A stretch of DNA of 64,000 nucleotides, from contig NZ_JAHBOH010000001.1 of NCBI RefSeq assembly GCF_018531375.1, forward strand, positions 62,001 through 126,000, written 5' to 3'. Position numbers and translations under genes: made by a program. Source of the stretch: Cellulomonas fulva (lineage in GTDB: Bacteria > Actinomycetota > Actinomycetes > Actinomycetales > Cellulomonadaceae). The first letter of the stretch is position 1, and every line of letters begins with the position of its first letter. The notes beneath the pieces are model-generated. The model ran no database searches and was not told where the DNA came from. It worked only from the letters and a program-made list of their open reading frames with translations. Positions 35,121-43,306 of the stretch are shown here, piece by piece.

Positions 35121-37133
35121 GTGACGGATCCGACGACGCCACCGCTGGTCCCGACGACGGCTCCGCCGACGACGCCATCCCCGACGACTCCGCCGGACGA
35201 CGGCACACCGACGCGCGTATGGCTGGTGGCGGCGCTCACCGTCGCCGCGCTCGAGCTGGTGCGCGCGAGCGGCCCGCTGCTCGACCACGCGTTCGCGGCG
35301 GGCGTCGTCACCGCGGGCGTCACCGCCGTGACGACGTACGCCGTGGCGGGGCTGGTGGCCCTCGTCCTGCTGCTCGCCACCGGCGCGCGCGCGGGCGTGC
35401 CGTCGGGGCGGACGCTGCTCGCGGGCACCGGGGTCCTGGCCGTCGCGCGGCTGGTCCTGCAGGCCACCGACGGCGACGTGCGGTACTGGCTCGGCCTCGC
35501 GTGCGTCGCGTGGGCCTGCGGCGTGCTGGTGCTCGCGGTCGCGTTCGTCGCGGGGCGGCCGGACGGCCCGCGGCAGGCGGCGTTCGCGCTGCTGCTCGGG
35601 TGCGGGCTGTCGGTGGCGCTGCAGCTGCTCCTGGGCACGTGGGACGCGGTGTGGCGGACGTCGCCGGTGGGCTGGACCGTGGCCGCGGTGGTCGCGCTCG
35701 CGCCGCTCGCCGCGTTCCGTGTCGCGCGCCCCGCGACCGGCGCCGGCGCCCCCGCCACGGGCCGGCCGCGCCGGCTGTGGGCGGTGGGCCCGTTCCTCGC
35801 CCTGGCCGTGACGATCGGGGCGAACCCCGCGTTCGTGGCGTCCCAGTCCGGCGTCGGGCTCGCGTGGGCGGGGCTCGCGCTCGTCGGCGCGACGAGCGTC
35901 GGCTGCTGGCTCCTGCTGCGGCCCGACCGGTGGGCCGGCGGCGTGCGCGTCGGTGCGGGCGCGCTCGTCGTGCTGGCGGTCGCTGTGGCGATGGGGGTGA
36001 CGACGGGGACGGACGGCCCGGCTGCGCTCGTCGCGGTGGTGGTGCTGGACGTCGCGCTCGCCGTGGTGCTCGTCGGGACGCTCAGCATGCGCCGCCCCGC
36101 GCCGCCGGGCACGTGGCGCACGGCCGGTGCCGCGGCGCTCGTGGGGCTCGGCGTCGTGGGCCCGCTGCTGCTGTACATGCTCGACTACGACGTCCCGCTG
36201 CCGGTCGACAACGCGCTGGTGCCCGTCCTGGCCGCGCTGGCGGTCGCCCTCAGCGGGCTGCACCACCGCGACCCCGCTGCCGAGACTCCCGCGACCGGCG
36301 ACGACCGGCAGCCCGCACGCGTGCGCGCCGTCCGGCTCCTGCTGGTCCCGCCCGTCGCGCTCGCGCTCGTCGCACTCGTGACGGCACCGACGAGCACGGA
36401 CGGTGCCGCGGTGCCGGCCGCGGCCCGGGGCGCGGAGCTCACGGTGCTGGACTGGAACCTGCACTACGGGGTCTCGCCCGCGGTCGGCGTGGACCTCGAG
36501 GAGGTCGCGACGACGATCGAGGCGGCCGACCCGGACGTCGTGCTGCTGCAGGAGGTCGAGCGGGGCTGGGTGTTCGGCGGCGGGGTCGACATGGCGTCGT
36601 GGCTCGCCGACCGGCTCGGGATGACCGTGCGCTTCGCGCCCGCGGCGGACCACCAGTTCGGCAACGCGGTCCTGGCCCGCTCGGCGCTCGACGACGTCGT
36701 CGTCCACCCGCTGCCCTACGGTGCCGGCCCGCAGCAGCGGTCGGCGCTCTCCGCGACGGTGACCACGTCGGCGGGCGTCCCCGTGCGCGTGACCTCCGTG
36801 CACCTGCAGCACCGCGAGGAGAACACCCCGACCCGGCTCGAGCAGCTCGGCACGCTCCTGGCGGACGCGCCGGTGACGGGGCCCTCGGTGCTGGGCGGCG
36901 ACCTCAACGCCGAGCCGGGCTGGCCGGAGCTCGCGCTCCTCGAGGGCGCCGGGTGGGTGAGCGCCGTCGACACGGCCGGGGACCCCGCCGCGCTCACGTC
37001 ACCGGCGGACGAGCCGCGGTACCGCATCGACTGGGTGCTCGGTCAGCAGGTCACGTTCACCGAGGCGTCCGTGGTCACCGGGGTGCAGGCGTCCGACCAC
37101 CTGCCGGTGGTGGCGCGGCTCAGCGTGCCGTGA
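35121..37133 (+). CDS. Polytopic membrane protein with C-terminal endonuclease/exonuclease/phosphatase domain
   Basis: 670 residues. A Thr/Pro-rich tail (1-30) precedes about ten membrane helices (~33-430). From about residue 440 an EEP domain follows: 'VLDWNLHYG', 'LLQEVE', 'TSVHLQH', 'GGDLNAEP', 'IDWVLG' and 'SDHLPV' are the metal and catalytic motifs in canonical order. The enzyme domain probably faces outside. Possible activities are phosphodiesterase, phosphatase or nuclease on extracellular nucleotides or inositol/lipid phosphates. Its 3' end overlaps the convergent gene by 14 bp. Confidence 0.85.
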   Translation: MTDPTTPPLVPTTAPPTTPSPTTPPDDGTPTRVWLVAALTVAALELVRASGPLLDHAFAAGVVTAGVTAVTTYAVAGLVALVLLLATGARAGVPSGRTLLAGTGVLAVARLVLQATDGDVRYWLGLACVAWACGVLVLAVAFVAGRPDGPRQAAFALLLGCGLSVALQLLLGTWDAVWRTSPVGWTVAAVVALAPLAAFRVARPATGAGAPATGRPRRLWAVGPFLALAVTIGANPAFVASQSGVGLAWAGLALVGATSVGCWLLLRPDRWAGGVRVGAGALVVLAVAVAMGVTTGTDGPAALVAVVVLDVALAVVLVGTLSMRRPAPPGTWRTAGAAALVGLGVVGPLLLYMLDYDVPLPVDNALVPVLAALAVALSGLHHRDPAAETPATGDDRQPARVRAVRLLLVPPVALALVALVTAPTSTDGAAVPAAARGAELTVLDWNLHYGVSPAVGVDLEEVATTIEAADPDVVLLQEVERGWVFGGGVDMASWLADRLGMTVRFAPAADHQFGNAVLARSALDDVVVHPLPYGAGPQQRSALSATVTTSAGVPVRVTSVHLQHREENTPTRLEQLGTLLADAPVTGPSVLGGDLNAEPGWPELALLEGAGWVSAVDTAGDPAALTSPADEPRYRIDWVLGQQVTFTEASVVTGVQASDHLPVVARLSVP

Positions 37134-37515
37134 CGTGGACGGCGGCGGGCGCCGTCGCCGTCTCGTCGTCGAGGTCCGCGGCGCCCGCCTGCAGCGCGAC
37201 GACCGCGAGGACCAGCAGCACCACCGCCGCCAGCGACCAGACCGACGCGCGGCCGTAGTACGGGCGGGAGCGCTGCAGCCCGCCGTCGGGCTCGGTCGCC
37301 ACGTGGTAGCCGAGGCGACGGAACGTGAGCGCCTGGCCGAGCGCGAGGACGAACCCCGCCGTGGGCACCGCCGCGAGCGCGAACCACCACGAGCCCGAGA
37401 CGACGGCGGCGACGACCAGCAGGACGGGCAGCGCCAGCAGGACGACGACGAGCCCCTTCTGCAGCCCGCCCAGCCAGCTCGGCGGCTGCGCGGTGTCAGG
37501 GACCTGATCGCTCAT
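37120..37515 (-). CDS. Small two- or three-helix membrane protein of unknown function
   Basis: 131 residues with hydrophobic helices at about 20-41, 45-63 and 95-113, separated by a cytoplasmic segment 'TFRRLGYHVATEPDGGLQRSRPYYGR'. No recognised domain. AGGAGGAAG sits before the ATG at 37515. It overlaps the EEP gene by 14 bp tail-to-tail and is divergent from the WXG-like gene at 37567, 51 bp between starts. It could modulate either neighbour, but nothing shows this. Confidence 0.8.
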   Translation of the reverse strand: MSDQVPDTAQPPSWLGGLQKGLVVVLLALPVLLVVAAVVSGSWWFALAAVPTAGFVLALGQALTFRRLGYHVATEPDGGLQRSRPYYGRASVWSLAAVVLLVLAVVALQAGAADLDDETATAPAAVHVTAR

Positions 37516-37566
37516 GCTTCCTCCTCCAGGTGGTGCCCGGGGCATCCGGTTGCGAGTATGTGCGCC

Positions 37567-38640
37567 ATGACATTCCAGGTCCAGCCGGGCGCACTGGACG
37601 CGTGCGCCACCCGGTTCGGCACGCTCGCGGGCACGTTCACGAGCGCGCGCACCTACGTCCAGTCCGGGACCAGCATCTCCCACGCCGACGCCGCGCTGTT
37701 CGCCCACGTCGCGTTCCTCAACGACGACGTGCGCGCCGCGGTGTCGGACGTGCTGACCCGGGGGCACGACGCCGTGCACGCGTCGGGCACGGAGCTCGCC
37801 GCGTCGGCGACCATGTACCGGACCACGGACCAGTCCCGCGCGGCCGCGCTCGACGCCACCTACCGGGCGCAGGGCGTCGACCCCGGGCTCGACGAGGCCT
37901 GGCGCAGCTCCGGCTCCGCCGCGCCGGACCCGGCCAAGGCGCTCGTGGCGCCGGTCGCCGAGCAGCCGATCCCGAGCCTGGTCGACACGTTCATGTCCTT
38001 CCCGGACTTCGTCAGCCCCAGCCACTGGCTGCTCTGGGTCATCGACAAGGTGTGCGGCGTCAACCCGGCCGAGTGGCTCGCCGAGCAGTTCGCGGGCGAC
38101 TGGGAGGCGATGGCGCGGGCGTCGAGCGCGTACCACCACGCCTCGACCTACGTCACGCAGGCCGCCGCCGCGATCCGCGCCGACGGCGGCGCGATGCTCG
38201 CGTCCTGGACCGGCGAGGCCGCGGCGGCGTGCGAGCGCTACCTCGCCCAGCTCGCAGACGCCCTCGACACCGGCCCCGCGACCGGGCTGGAGAAGGTCTC
38301 GGACGAGCTCAAGGCCGTGGCGTACGGCGTGTGGGCGACGGCCAAGACGGCCGTCGGTCTGCTCGAGTCGCTGCTCGACACCATGATCGAGGCCGCCATC
38401 GCGGCGGCCGCGGCCGCCGCGTCGTCGTGGACGGTCGTCGGCGGGCTCGTCGGCGGCGGCATCGCCGCCGAGCGGATCCTCAACGGCATCAAGCTGTTCC
38501 GGCAGATCATGGACGCCCACTCGCTCGCGCTGAACCTCGCGTGGGGCGCGTCCGGCGTGATCGCCGGCGGGCTCGGGATGATCCGGACGTTCGAGGAGGC
38601 CCCGATCCCCGCCGGGTACGACCACCCCGGCGCCCGATGA
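37567..38640 (+). CDS. WXG100/EspC-like type VII secretion candidate with hydrophobic C-terminus
   Basis: 357 residues, no Sec signal. Residues 1-95 resemble EspC/WXG-like helical hairpins ('PGALDACATRFGTLAGTF', 'GTELAASATMYR'). A second helical hairpin at ~175-240 contains the W-x-G turn 'SWTGEAAAACERYL' near residue 214. The C-terminal third is hydrophobic and Ala/Gly-rich ('AAIAAAAAAASSWTVVGGLVGGG'), so membrane insertion or pore formation is possible. Such proteins are exported by ESX/type VII machines. No eccC or other ESX core gene is in the window. The next gene overlaps by 4 bp. Confidence 0.75.
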   Translation: MTFQVQPGALDACATRFGTLAGTFTSARTYVQSGTSISHADAALFAHVAFLNDDVRAAVSDVLTRGHDAVHASGTELAASATMYRTTDQSRAAALDATYRAQGVDPGLDEAWRSSGSAAPDPAKALVAPVAEQPIPSLVDTFMSFPDFVSPSHWLLWVIDKVCGVNPAEWLAEQFAGDWEAMARASSAYHHASTYVTQAAAAIRADGGAMLASWTGEAAAACERYLAQLADALDTGPATGLEKVSDELKAVAYGVWATAKTAVGLLESLLDTMIEAAIAAAAAAASSWTVVGGLVGGGIAAERILNGIKLFRQIMDAHSLALNLAWGASGVIAGGLGMIRTFEEAPIPAGYDHPGAR

Positions 38641-38969
38641 GCGCGCTGCCGCCCGACGGACCGCCGCCCCAGGACGACCTGCTGCTGAGGTTCACGCGCG
38701 GGGACGTGGGGCGCGCCCGCGCGCTGCGCGCGAACCTCGAGGTGCTGCGCGAGGCGAGCGGCGACCGTGACTTCGCGCGGCTGGTCGACGACGTGCTCGC
38801 CGGGCGGCGCACGCTGCGCGAGGCCGTGCGGGCGCCGGAGTTCGACCGCGAGGTCGCACCGCGCGTCGAGCGGTTCGGCGAGTGGTGGGACGAGCAGTCG
38901 CAGGAGGAGCGCGAGGCGCTCGCCGAGCAGGGCGCGCAGGCGCTCGACGAGGCGCGCGAGGAGCGCTGA
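38637..38969 (+). CDS. Small charged protein coupled to the WXG-like gene
   Basis: 110 residues, strongly charged and helical ('RARALRANLEVLREASGDRDFARLVDDVLAGRRTLREAVRAPEFDREV', ending in an acidic helix 'EREALAEQGAQALDEAREER'). No known domain. The ATG overlaps the WXG-like stop by 4 bp (ATGA), so the two are made together. By position and composition it could be a chaperone or immunity/partner protein for the secretion candidate; this is inference only. Confidence 0.75.
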   Translation: MSALPPDGPPPQDDLLLRFTRGDVGRARALRANLEVLREASGDRDFARLVDDVLAGRRTLREAVRAPEFDREVAPRVERFGEWWDEQSQEEREALAEQGAQALDEAREER

Positions 38970-39000
38970 GCCCCCGGGGCACGCGGATCGGACACGCAGA

Positions 39001-39025
39001 CCGGACCCGACCGGACCGGACCGGA
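39001..39025. repeat. CCGGA microrepeat after the WXG-like operon
   Basis: Four copies of CCGGA, one offset, lie in the 70-bp gap between the WXG-like pair and the convergent lpdA-like gene. No other structure was seen there. Confidence 0.6.
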
Positions 39026-39039
39026 CTGTGCGGCCGGCC

Positions 39040-40467
39040 TCAGTCCGACGTGCGGTGGTGGAGCATGCGCGCCACCTCGGCGATGGTTCCGGACATCGAC
39101 GGGTAGACCGTGATGACGTCGGCGACCTGGTCGGCCGAGAGCCGGTGCGTGATCGCGAGCGCGACGGGGAACACCGACTCGCTCGCGCGCGGGCCCACCA
39201 GCACGGCGCCCAGCACCGTGCCCGAGCCCGGGCTCGCGAAGATCTTGACGAAGCCCTCCCGCACGCCGAGCATCTTCGCGCGCGGGTTGCGGGTCAGCGG
39301 GAGCGTCGAGACCTCGTACGGCGTGCCCTCGTCCTGCAGACGCTGCTCCGAGTAGCCGACCGTGGCGATCTCCGGCGCGGTGAAGATGTTCGCCGCGACC
39401 GCGCGGAGCGACAGGGGCGAGACCGCGTCGCCGAGCGCGTGGGACATGGCGATGCGCCCCTGCGTCGCCGCGATCGACGCGAGCGGCAGCACGCCGGTCA
39501 CGTCGCCCGCCGCGTAGACGCCGCGGGCGCTGGTGCGCGAGACCTTGTCGACCTCGATGTGCCCCGACGGCGTGAGCCGCACCCCGGCCTCCTCGAGCCC
39601 GAGCCCGCTCGTCGTCGGGATGGACCCGACCGCGAACAGGACGTGCGAGGCCTCGATCTCGCGCCCGTCCGCGAGGGTCACGACGACGCCGTCGGCGGTG
39701 CGCCGCGCGCCGGCGGCCCGCGAGCGCGAGAGGACCGTCATCCCGCGGCGGGTGAACACCTCCTCGAGCAGCTCGGCGGCGTCCGGGTCCTCGCCGGGGA
39801 GCACGCGGTCGCGCGACGACACCAGCGTGACGTCCGCACCGAGCGACGTGTAGGCGCCCGCGAACTCCGCGCCGGTCACGCCCGAGCCCACCACGACGAG
39901 CTTCTCCGGCAGCGCCTGCAGGTCGTAGAGCTGCGTCCAGGTCAGGATCCGCTCGCCGTCGGGCCGCGCCTCGGGCAGCTCGCGCGGCCGCGCACCGGTG
40001 GCCACCAGGACGACGTCGGCGTCGAGCGTCTGGTCGGCCACGCCGTCGGGCGTCTGCACGACGACGCGCTGCGGGCCGTCGAGCCGGCCGTGGCCGAGCA
40101 CGATGTGCACGCCCTCGCGCTCGAGCCGCGCGCGGATGTCGGCGGACTGCGCGGCCGCGAGGGCCTTGACGCGCGTGTTCACCGCGGCCAGGTCGATGTG
40201 GTGGCGCAGGTCCGGACCGCCGCCGCTGCGGATGCCCAGCTCGGGCGCGCGGTCGGCGATCGTCATCCACTCGGCGGTGGCGATGAGCGTCTTGGACGGC
40301 ATCACGTCCGTCAGGACGGCGGAGCCGCCGAGGCCCGCGGCCTCCACGACCGTGACGTCGGCGCCCAGGCGGCGAGCGACGAGCGCGGCCTCGTAGCCGC
40401 CGGGCCCGCCGCCGACGACGACGACGCGGGTGTCGGGCAGGGCGGGCGTCCCGGGCGGTGTGCTCAC
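39040..40467 (-). CDS. LpdA-like NAD(P)H-quinone/flavoprotein disulfide-reductase family protein lacking the CxxxxC
   Basis: A 475-residue FAD-binding protein of the dihydrolipoamide-dehydrogenase fold: FAD motif 'VVVVGGGPGGYEAA' (15-28), NAD motif 'LVVVGSGVTGAEFAGAY', FAD-contacting 'GVYAAGDVTG' and the dimer domain to the end. The redox disulfide expected at GGxCxxxGC is replaced by 'GGSAVLTDVMPSK' (47-59), so it cannot reduce lipoamide. The same change defines mycobacterial LpdA (Rv3303c), an NAD(P)H:quinone reductase. The C-terminal HxxxxE is also absent. GTG start at 40467; divergent from pnp. Confidence 0.9.
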   Translation of the reverse strand: MSTPPGTPALPDTRVVVVGGGPGGYEAALVARRLGADVTVVEAAGLGGSAVLTDVMPSKTLIATAEWMTIADRAPELGIRSGGGPDLRHHIDLAAVNTRVKALAAAQSADIRARLEREGVHIVLGHGRLDGPQRVVVQTPDGVADQTLDADVVLVATGARPRELPEARPDGERILTWTQLYDLQALPEKLVVVGSGVTGAEFAGAYTSLGADVTLVSSRDRVLPGEDPDAAELLEEVFTRRGMTVLSRSRAAGARRTADGVVVTLADGREIEASHVLFAVGSIPTTSGLGLEEAGVRLTPSGHIEVDKVSRTSARGVYAAGDVTGVLPLASIAATQGRIAMSHALGDAVSPLSLRAVAANIFTAPEIATVGYSEQRLQDEGTPYEVSTLPLTRNPRAKMLGVREGFVKIFASPGSGTVLGAVLVGPRASESVFPVALAITHRLSADQVADVITVYPSMSGTIAEVARMLHHRTSD

Positions 40468-40562
40468 GCCCTCGATTGTGCCTGGTCGACGGGGTGCCGG
40501 TCCTCCCGAGGCCGCCCGGCGGGGCCCGGACGCCGTCCTGGAGGCGGTCGTCGAACGGGGAC

Positions 40563-40568
40563 TAGCCT
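40563..40568 (+). promoter_or_regulatory. Putative leaderless –10 for pnp
   Basis: TAGCCT, exactly 7 nt before the ATG at 40576, identical to the accD hexamer and spacing. Confidence 0.6.
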
Positions 40569-40575
40569 GCGGGAC

Positions 40576-41406
40576 ATGACCGACGTCACGGACCTCGACT
40601 CCCCCACCACCGACCCGTTCGAGGTGGCGCGCACCGCCGCCGCCCACCTGGCCCAGGCGACGGGGGTGCCGCGGCACGACGTCGCGCTCGTGCTCGGCTC
40701 CGGCTGGGGCGGCGCGGCCGACCTGCTGGGCGAGACCGTCGCCGAGGTCGCCAGCACCGACGTGCCCGGCTTCGCGGCCGCCGCGGTGGCCGGCCACGTC
40801 GGCACCATCCGCTCGGTGCGCATCGGCGACACCGGCAAGCACGCGCTCGTGCTCGGGTCCCGCACGCACCTGTACGAGGGCCGGGGGGTGCGGCGCGTCG
40901 TGCACGGGATGCGGACCGCCGCGGCGGCCGGCGCGTCCGTCGTCGTGCTGACCAACGGCTGCGGCGGCCTGAACCCGGCGTGGGCGCCCGGCACGCCCGT
41001 CCTCATCAGCGACCACATCAACCTCACGGCGACCTCGCCGCTGGAGGGCGCGACGTTCGTCGACCTCACCGACCTGTACTCCGCACGGCTGCGCGCCGTG
41101 GCGCGGGAGGTCGACGCGTCGCTCGACGAGGGCGTCTACGTCCAGTTCCGCGGGCCGCACTACGAGACGCCGGCGGAGGTGCAGATGGCCGCGCGGATCG
41201 GGGGCGACCTGGTCGGCATGTCCACCACGCTCGAGGCGATCGCGGCCCGCCAGGCCGGCATGGAGGTGCTCGGCATCTCGTTGGTCACGAACCTGGCCGC
41301 GGGGATCAGCGCGCAGGCGCTCTCCCACGCGGAGGTGCTCGAGGCGGGCCAGGCCGCCGGCCCGCGGATCAGCGCGCTGCTCGCCGACATCATCCGCCGG
41401 CTGTAG
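40576..41406 (+). CDS. Purine nucleoside phosphorylase
   Basis: A 276-residue trimeric-type PNP that splits (deoxy)inosine and (deoxy)guanosine with phosphate into base and (deoxy)ribose-1-phosphate. Motifs: 'LGSGWGG' and 'SRTHLYEGRG' for phosphate, 'LTNGCGGLNPAW', 'QFRGPHYETPAEVQM' and 'VGMSTTLE' for the sugar, and 'SLVTNLAAG' with the base-contacting Asn. It precedes a PGM2-type mutase that would isomerise its sugar phosphate. Inosine would come from adenosine deaminase at 45622. Confidence 0.95.
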   Translation: MTDVTDLDSPTTDPFEVARTAAAHLAQATGVPRHDVALVLGSGWGGAADLLGETVAEVASTDVPGFAAAAVAGHVGTIRSVRIGDTGKHALVLGSRTHLYEGRGVRRVVHGMRTAAAAGASVVVLTNGCGGLNPAWAPGTPVLISDHINLTATSPLEGATFVDLTDLYSARLRAVAREVDASLDEGVYVQFRGPHYETPAEVQMAARIGGDLVGMSTTLEAIAARQAGMEVLGISLVTNLAAGISAQALSHAEVLEAGQAAGPRISALLADIIRRL

Positions 41407-41447
41407 CCCGTCGGGACCTTCGGCTCGTGCGGTCCGCCACCCGTCAG

Positions 41448-41453
41448 TACGTT
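41448..41453 (+). promoter_or_regulatory. Putative leaderless –10 for the phosphomutase
   Basis: TACGTT, 7 nt (G-rich) before the ATG at 41461. Confidence 0.5.
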
Positions 41454-41460
41454 GGGGGGC

Positions 41461-43302
41461 ATGGACCGCGACCTGGCGTGGGAGGACCTGCGGACGCAGG
41501 TCGAGGAGTGGATCGACGACGACCCGGACCCGCAGACCGCGGGCGAGCTGCGGGACCTGCTGCGGAAGGCCGACTCGCTCCCGCCGCAGCACGGCAGCAC
41601 GCCGGTCGAGGAGCAGGCGTGGCGGCACGCACAGACCGCGCGGGCCGAGCTGGCGGACCGCTTCAGCGGCCTGCTGCAGTTCGGCACCGCGGGGCTGCGC
41701 GGCGCCGTCGCCGGCGGACCCCACCGGATGAACCGGGCCGTGGTCATCCGCGCCGCCTCGGGCCTCGCGGACTACCTGCTCGGTGAGCTCGACGGGCTGA
41801 CGCCCGGTCCCCGCGTGGTGGTCGGGTACGACGCGCGGCACAAGTCGCACGAGTTCGCGCTCGACACCGCGGCCGTGCTGACCGCCGTGGGCATCGAGGT
41901 GCTGCTGCTCCCGCGCCCGCTGCCCACGCCCGTGCTCGCGTTCGCCGTCCGGCGGCTCGACGCCGACGCGGGGGTCATGGTCACCGCGTCCCACAACCCG
42001 CCGCAGGACAACGGCTACAAGGTGTACCTGGGCGGCCGCGTGGTCACCGACGGCGGGCAGGGCGCGCAGATCGTGCCGCCCGCCGACGCGGCCATCGCCG
42101 CGGAGATCGACCGCGTGCCGTCCGTCGCCTCCGTGCCGCGCGCCGCCGCCGGGTGGACCGTGCTGGGCGAGGACCTGGTCGAGGAGTACGTGGCCGCGAC
42201 GCTCGCGCTCGCCGGGCCGGAGGACCGGGCCGCGGCCGCCGACCTGAAGATCGTGCTCACCCCGCTGCACGGGGTCGGCGGGCAGGTGGCGGCTCGCGTG
42301 CTGCACCAGGCGGGGTTCACCGACGTGACCGTCGTGCCGGAGCAGGAGGCGCCGGACCCGGACTTCCCGACCGTCGCGTTCCCCAACCCCGAGGAGCCCG
42401 GGGCGATCGACCTGGCGCTCGGCCTCGCGTCGGACGCCCGCGCGGACCTGGTGATCGCGCTCGACCCGGACGCCGACCGGTGCGCGGTCGCGGTCCTGGA
42501 CCCGCGGGCGGGCGCGTACCGCGGTCCCGACACCGCCGCCGCCGAGGGCTGGCGCATGCTGCACGGGGACGAGACCGGCGCGCTCCTGGGCCAGGTCGCG
42601 GCCGACCGTGTCGCCGCCGACCTGGGTCCGGTCGACCCCGAGGCGACGTTCGCGAGCTCGATCGTCTCCTCGCGGCTCCTGGCGAGCATCGCGGACGCCG
42701 CGGGCGTGCGGCACGTGCGCACGCTGACGGGCTTCAAGTGGCTCTCCCGCGTCGACGGCCTGGTGTACGGCTACGAGGAGGCGCTCGGCTACTGCGTCGC
42801 CCCGCAGAACGTCCGGGACAAGGACGGGATCTCCGCCGCGCTCCTCGTGGCGGGACTGGCCGCGCGGCTCAAGGTCGCCGGCCGCACGCTCGTCGACGCG
42901 CTCGACGACCTCGCCCGCGCCCACGGTCTGCACCTGACGGGCCAGGTGTCCGCGCGGTACGACGACCTCGCCCAGATCGGGACGACCGTGCAGCGGCTGC
43001 GCGACGACCCGCCCCGGACCGTGGGCGGCTCGCGCGTCACGGTCGTCGACCTCGCGCGCGGGTCCGACGACGAGCGCGGCGGGCTGCCCCCGACCGACGG
43101 GCTTCGGTTCGACGGCGAGGACGGGACGCGCGTCGTCGTCCGGCCCTCCGGCACCGAGCCCAAGGTCAAGTGCTATCTCGAGGTGATCGAGGAGCTCGAT
43201 CCCGGCGCAGACGACGCCGCGGTGGGCGCGGCGCGCGAACGTGCACGAGCGCGGCTCGACGCGGTCGCCGCCGACATGCGCGCGGCGCTCGGCATCGCCT
43301 GA
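41461..43302 (+). CDS. PGM2-type phospho-sugar mutase, probable phosphopentomutase/phosphoglucomutase
   Basis: A 613-residue alpha-D-phosphohexomutase-superfamily enzyme. 'FGTAGLRGAVAGGPHRMNRAVV' and phosphoserine loop 'VTASHNPPQDNGYKVYLG' (Ser177) are the PGM2-type forms; 'DPDADRCAV' binds Mg2+, 'GYEEALGY' the sugar and 'RPSGTEPKVKCY' the phosphate. Enzymes of this branch act on glucose or on ribose/deoxyribose phosphates. Its place right after pnp and beside add/deoC favours a phosphopentomutase role here. The in-frame TTG at 41452 is rejected because ATG 41461 fits a promoter. Its stop is 4 nt from the convergent propeller-like gene. Confidence 0.92.
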   Translation: MDRDLAWEDLRTQVEEWIDDDPDPQTAGELRDLLRKADSLPPQHGSTPVEEQAWRHAQTARAELADRFSGLLQFGTAGLRGAVAGGPHRMNRAVVIRAASGLADYLLGELDGLTPGPRVVVGYDARHKSHEFALDTAAVLTAVGIEVLLLPRPLPTPVLAFAVRRLDADAGVMVTASHNPPQDNGYKVYLGGRVVTDGGQGAQIVPPADAAIAAEIDRVPSVASVPRAAAGWTVLGEDLVEEYVAATLALAGPEDRAAAADLKIVLTPLHGVGGQVAARVLHQAGFTDVTVVPEQEAPDPDFPTVAFPNPEEPGAIDLALGLASDARADLVIALDPDADRCAVAVLDPRAGAYRGPDTAAAEGWRMLHGDETGALLGQVAADRVAADLGPVDPEATFASSIVSSRLLASIADAAGVRHVRTLTGFKWLSRVDGLVYGYEEALGYCVAPQNVRDKDGISAALLVAGLAARLKVAGRTLVDALDDLARAHGLHLTGQVSARYDDLAQIGTTVQRLRDDPPRTVGGSRVTVVDLARGSDDERGGLPPTDGLRFDGEDGTRVVVRPSGTEPKVKCYLEVIEELDPGADDAAVGAARERARARLDAVAADMRAALGIA

Positions 43303-43306
43303 CCCG

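Noticed and set aside
41452..41460. Upstream TTG start for the phosphomutase
   Set aside because: It adds only three residues and would place the start inside the –10 hexamer; ATG 41461 fits better.
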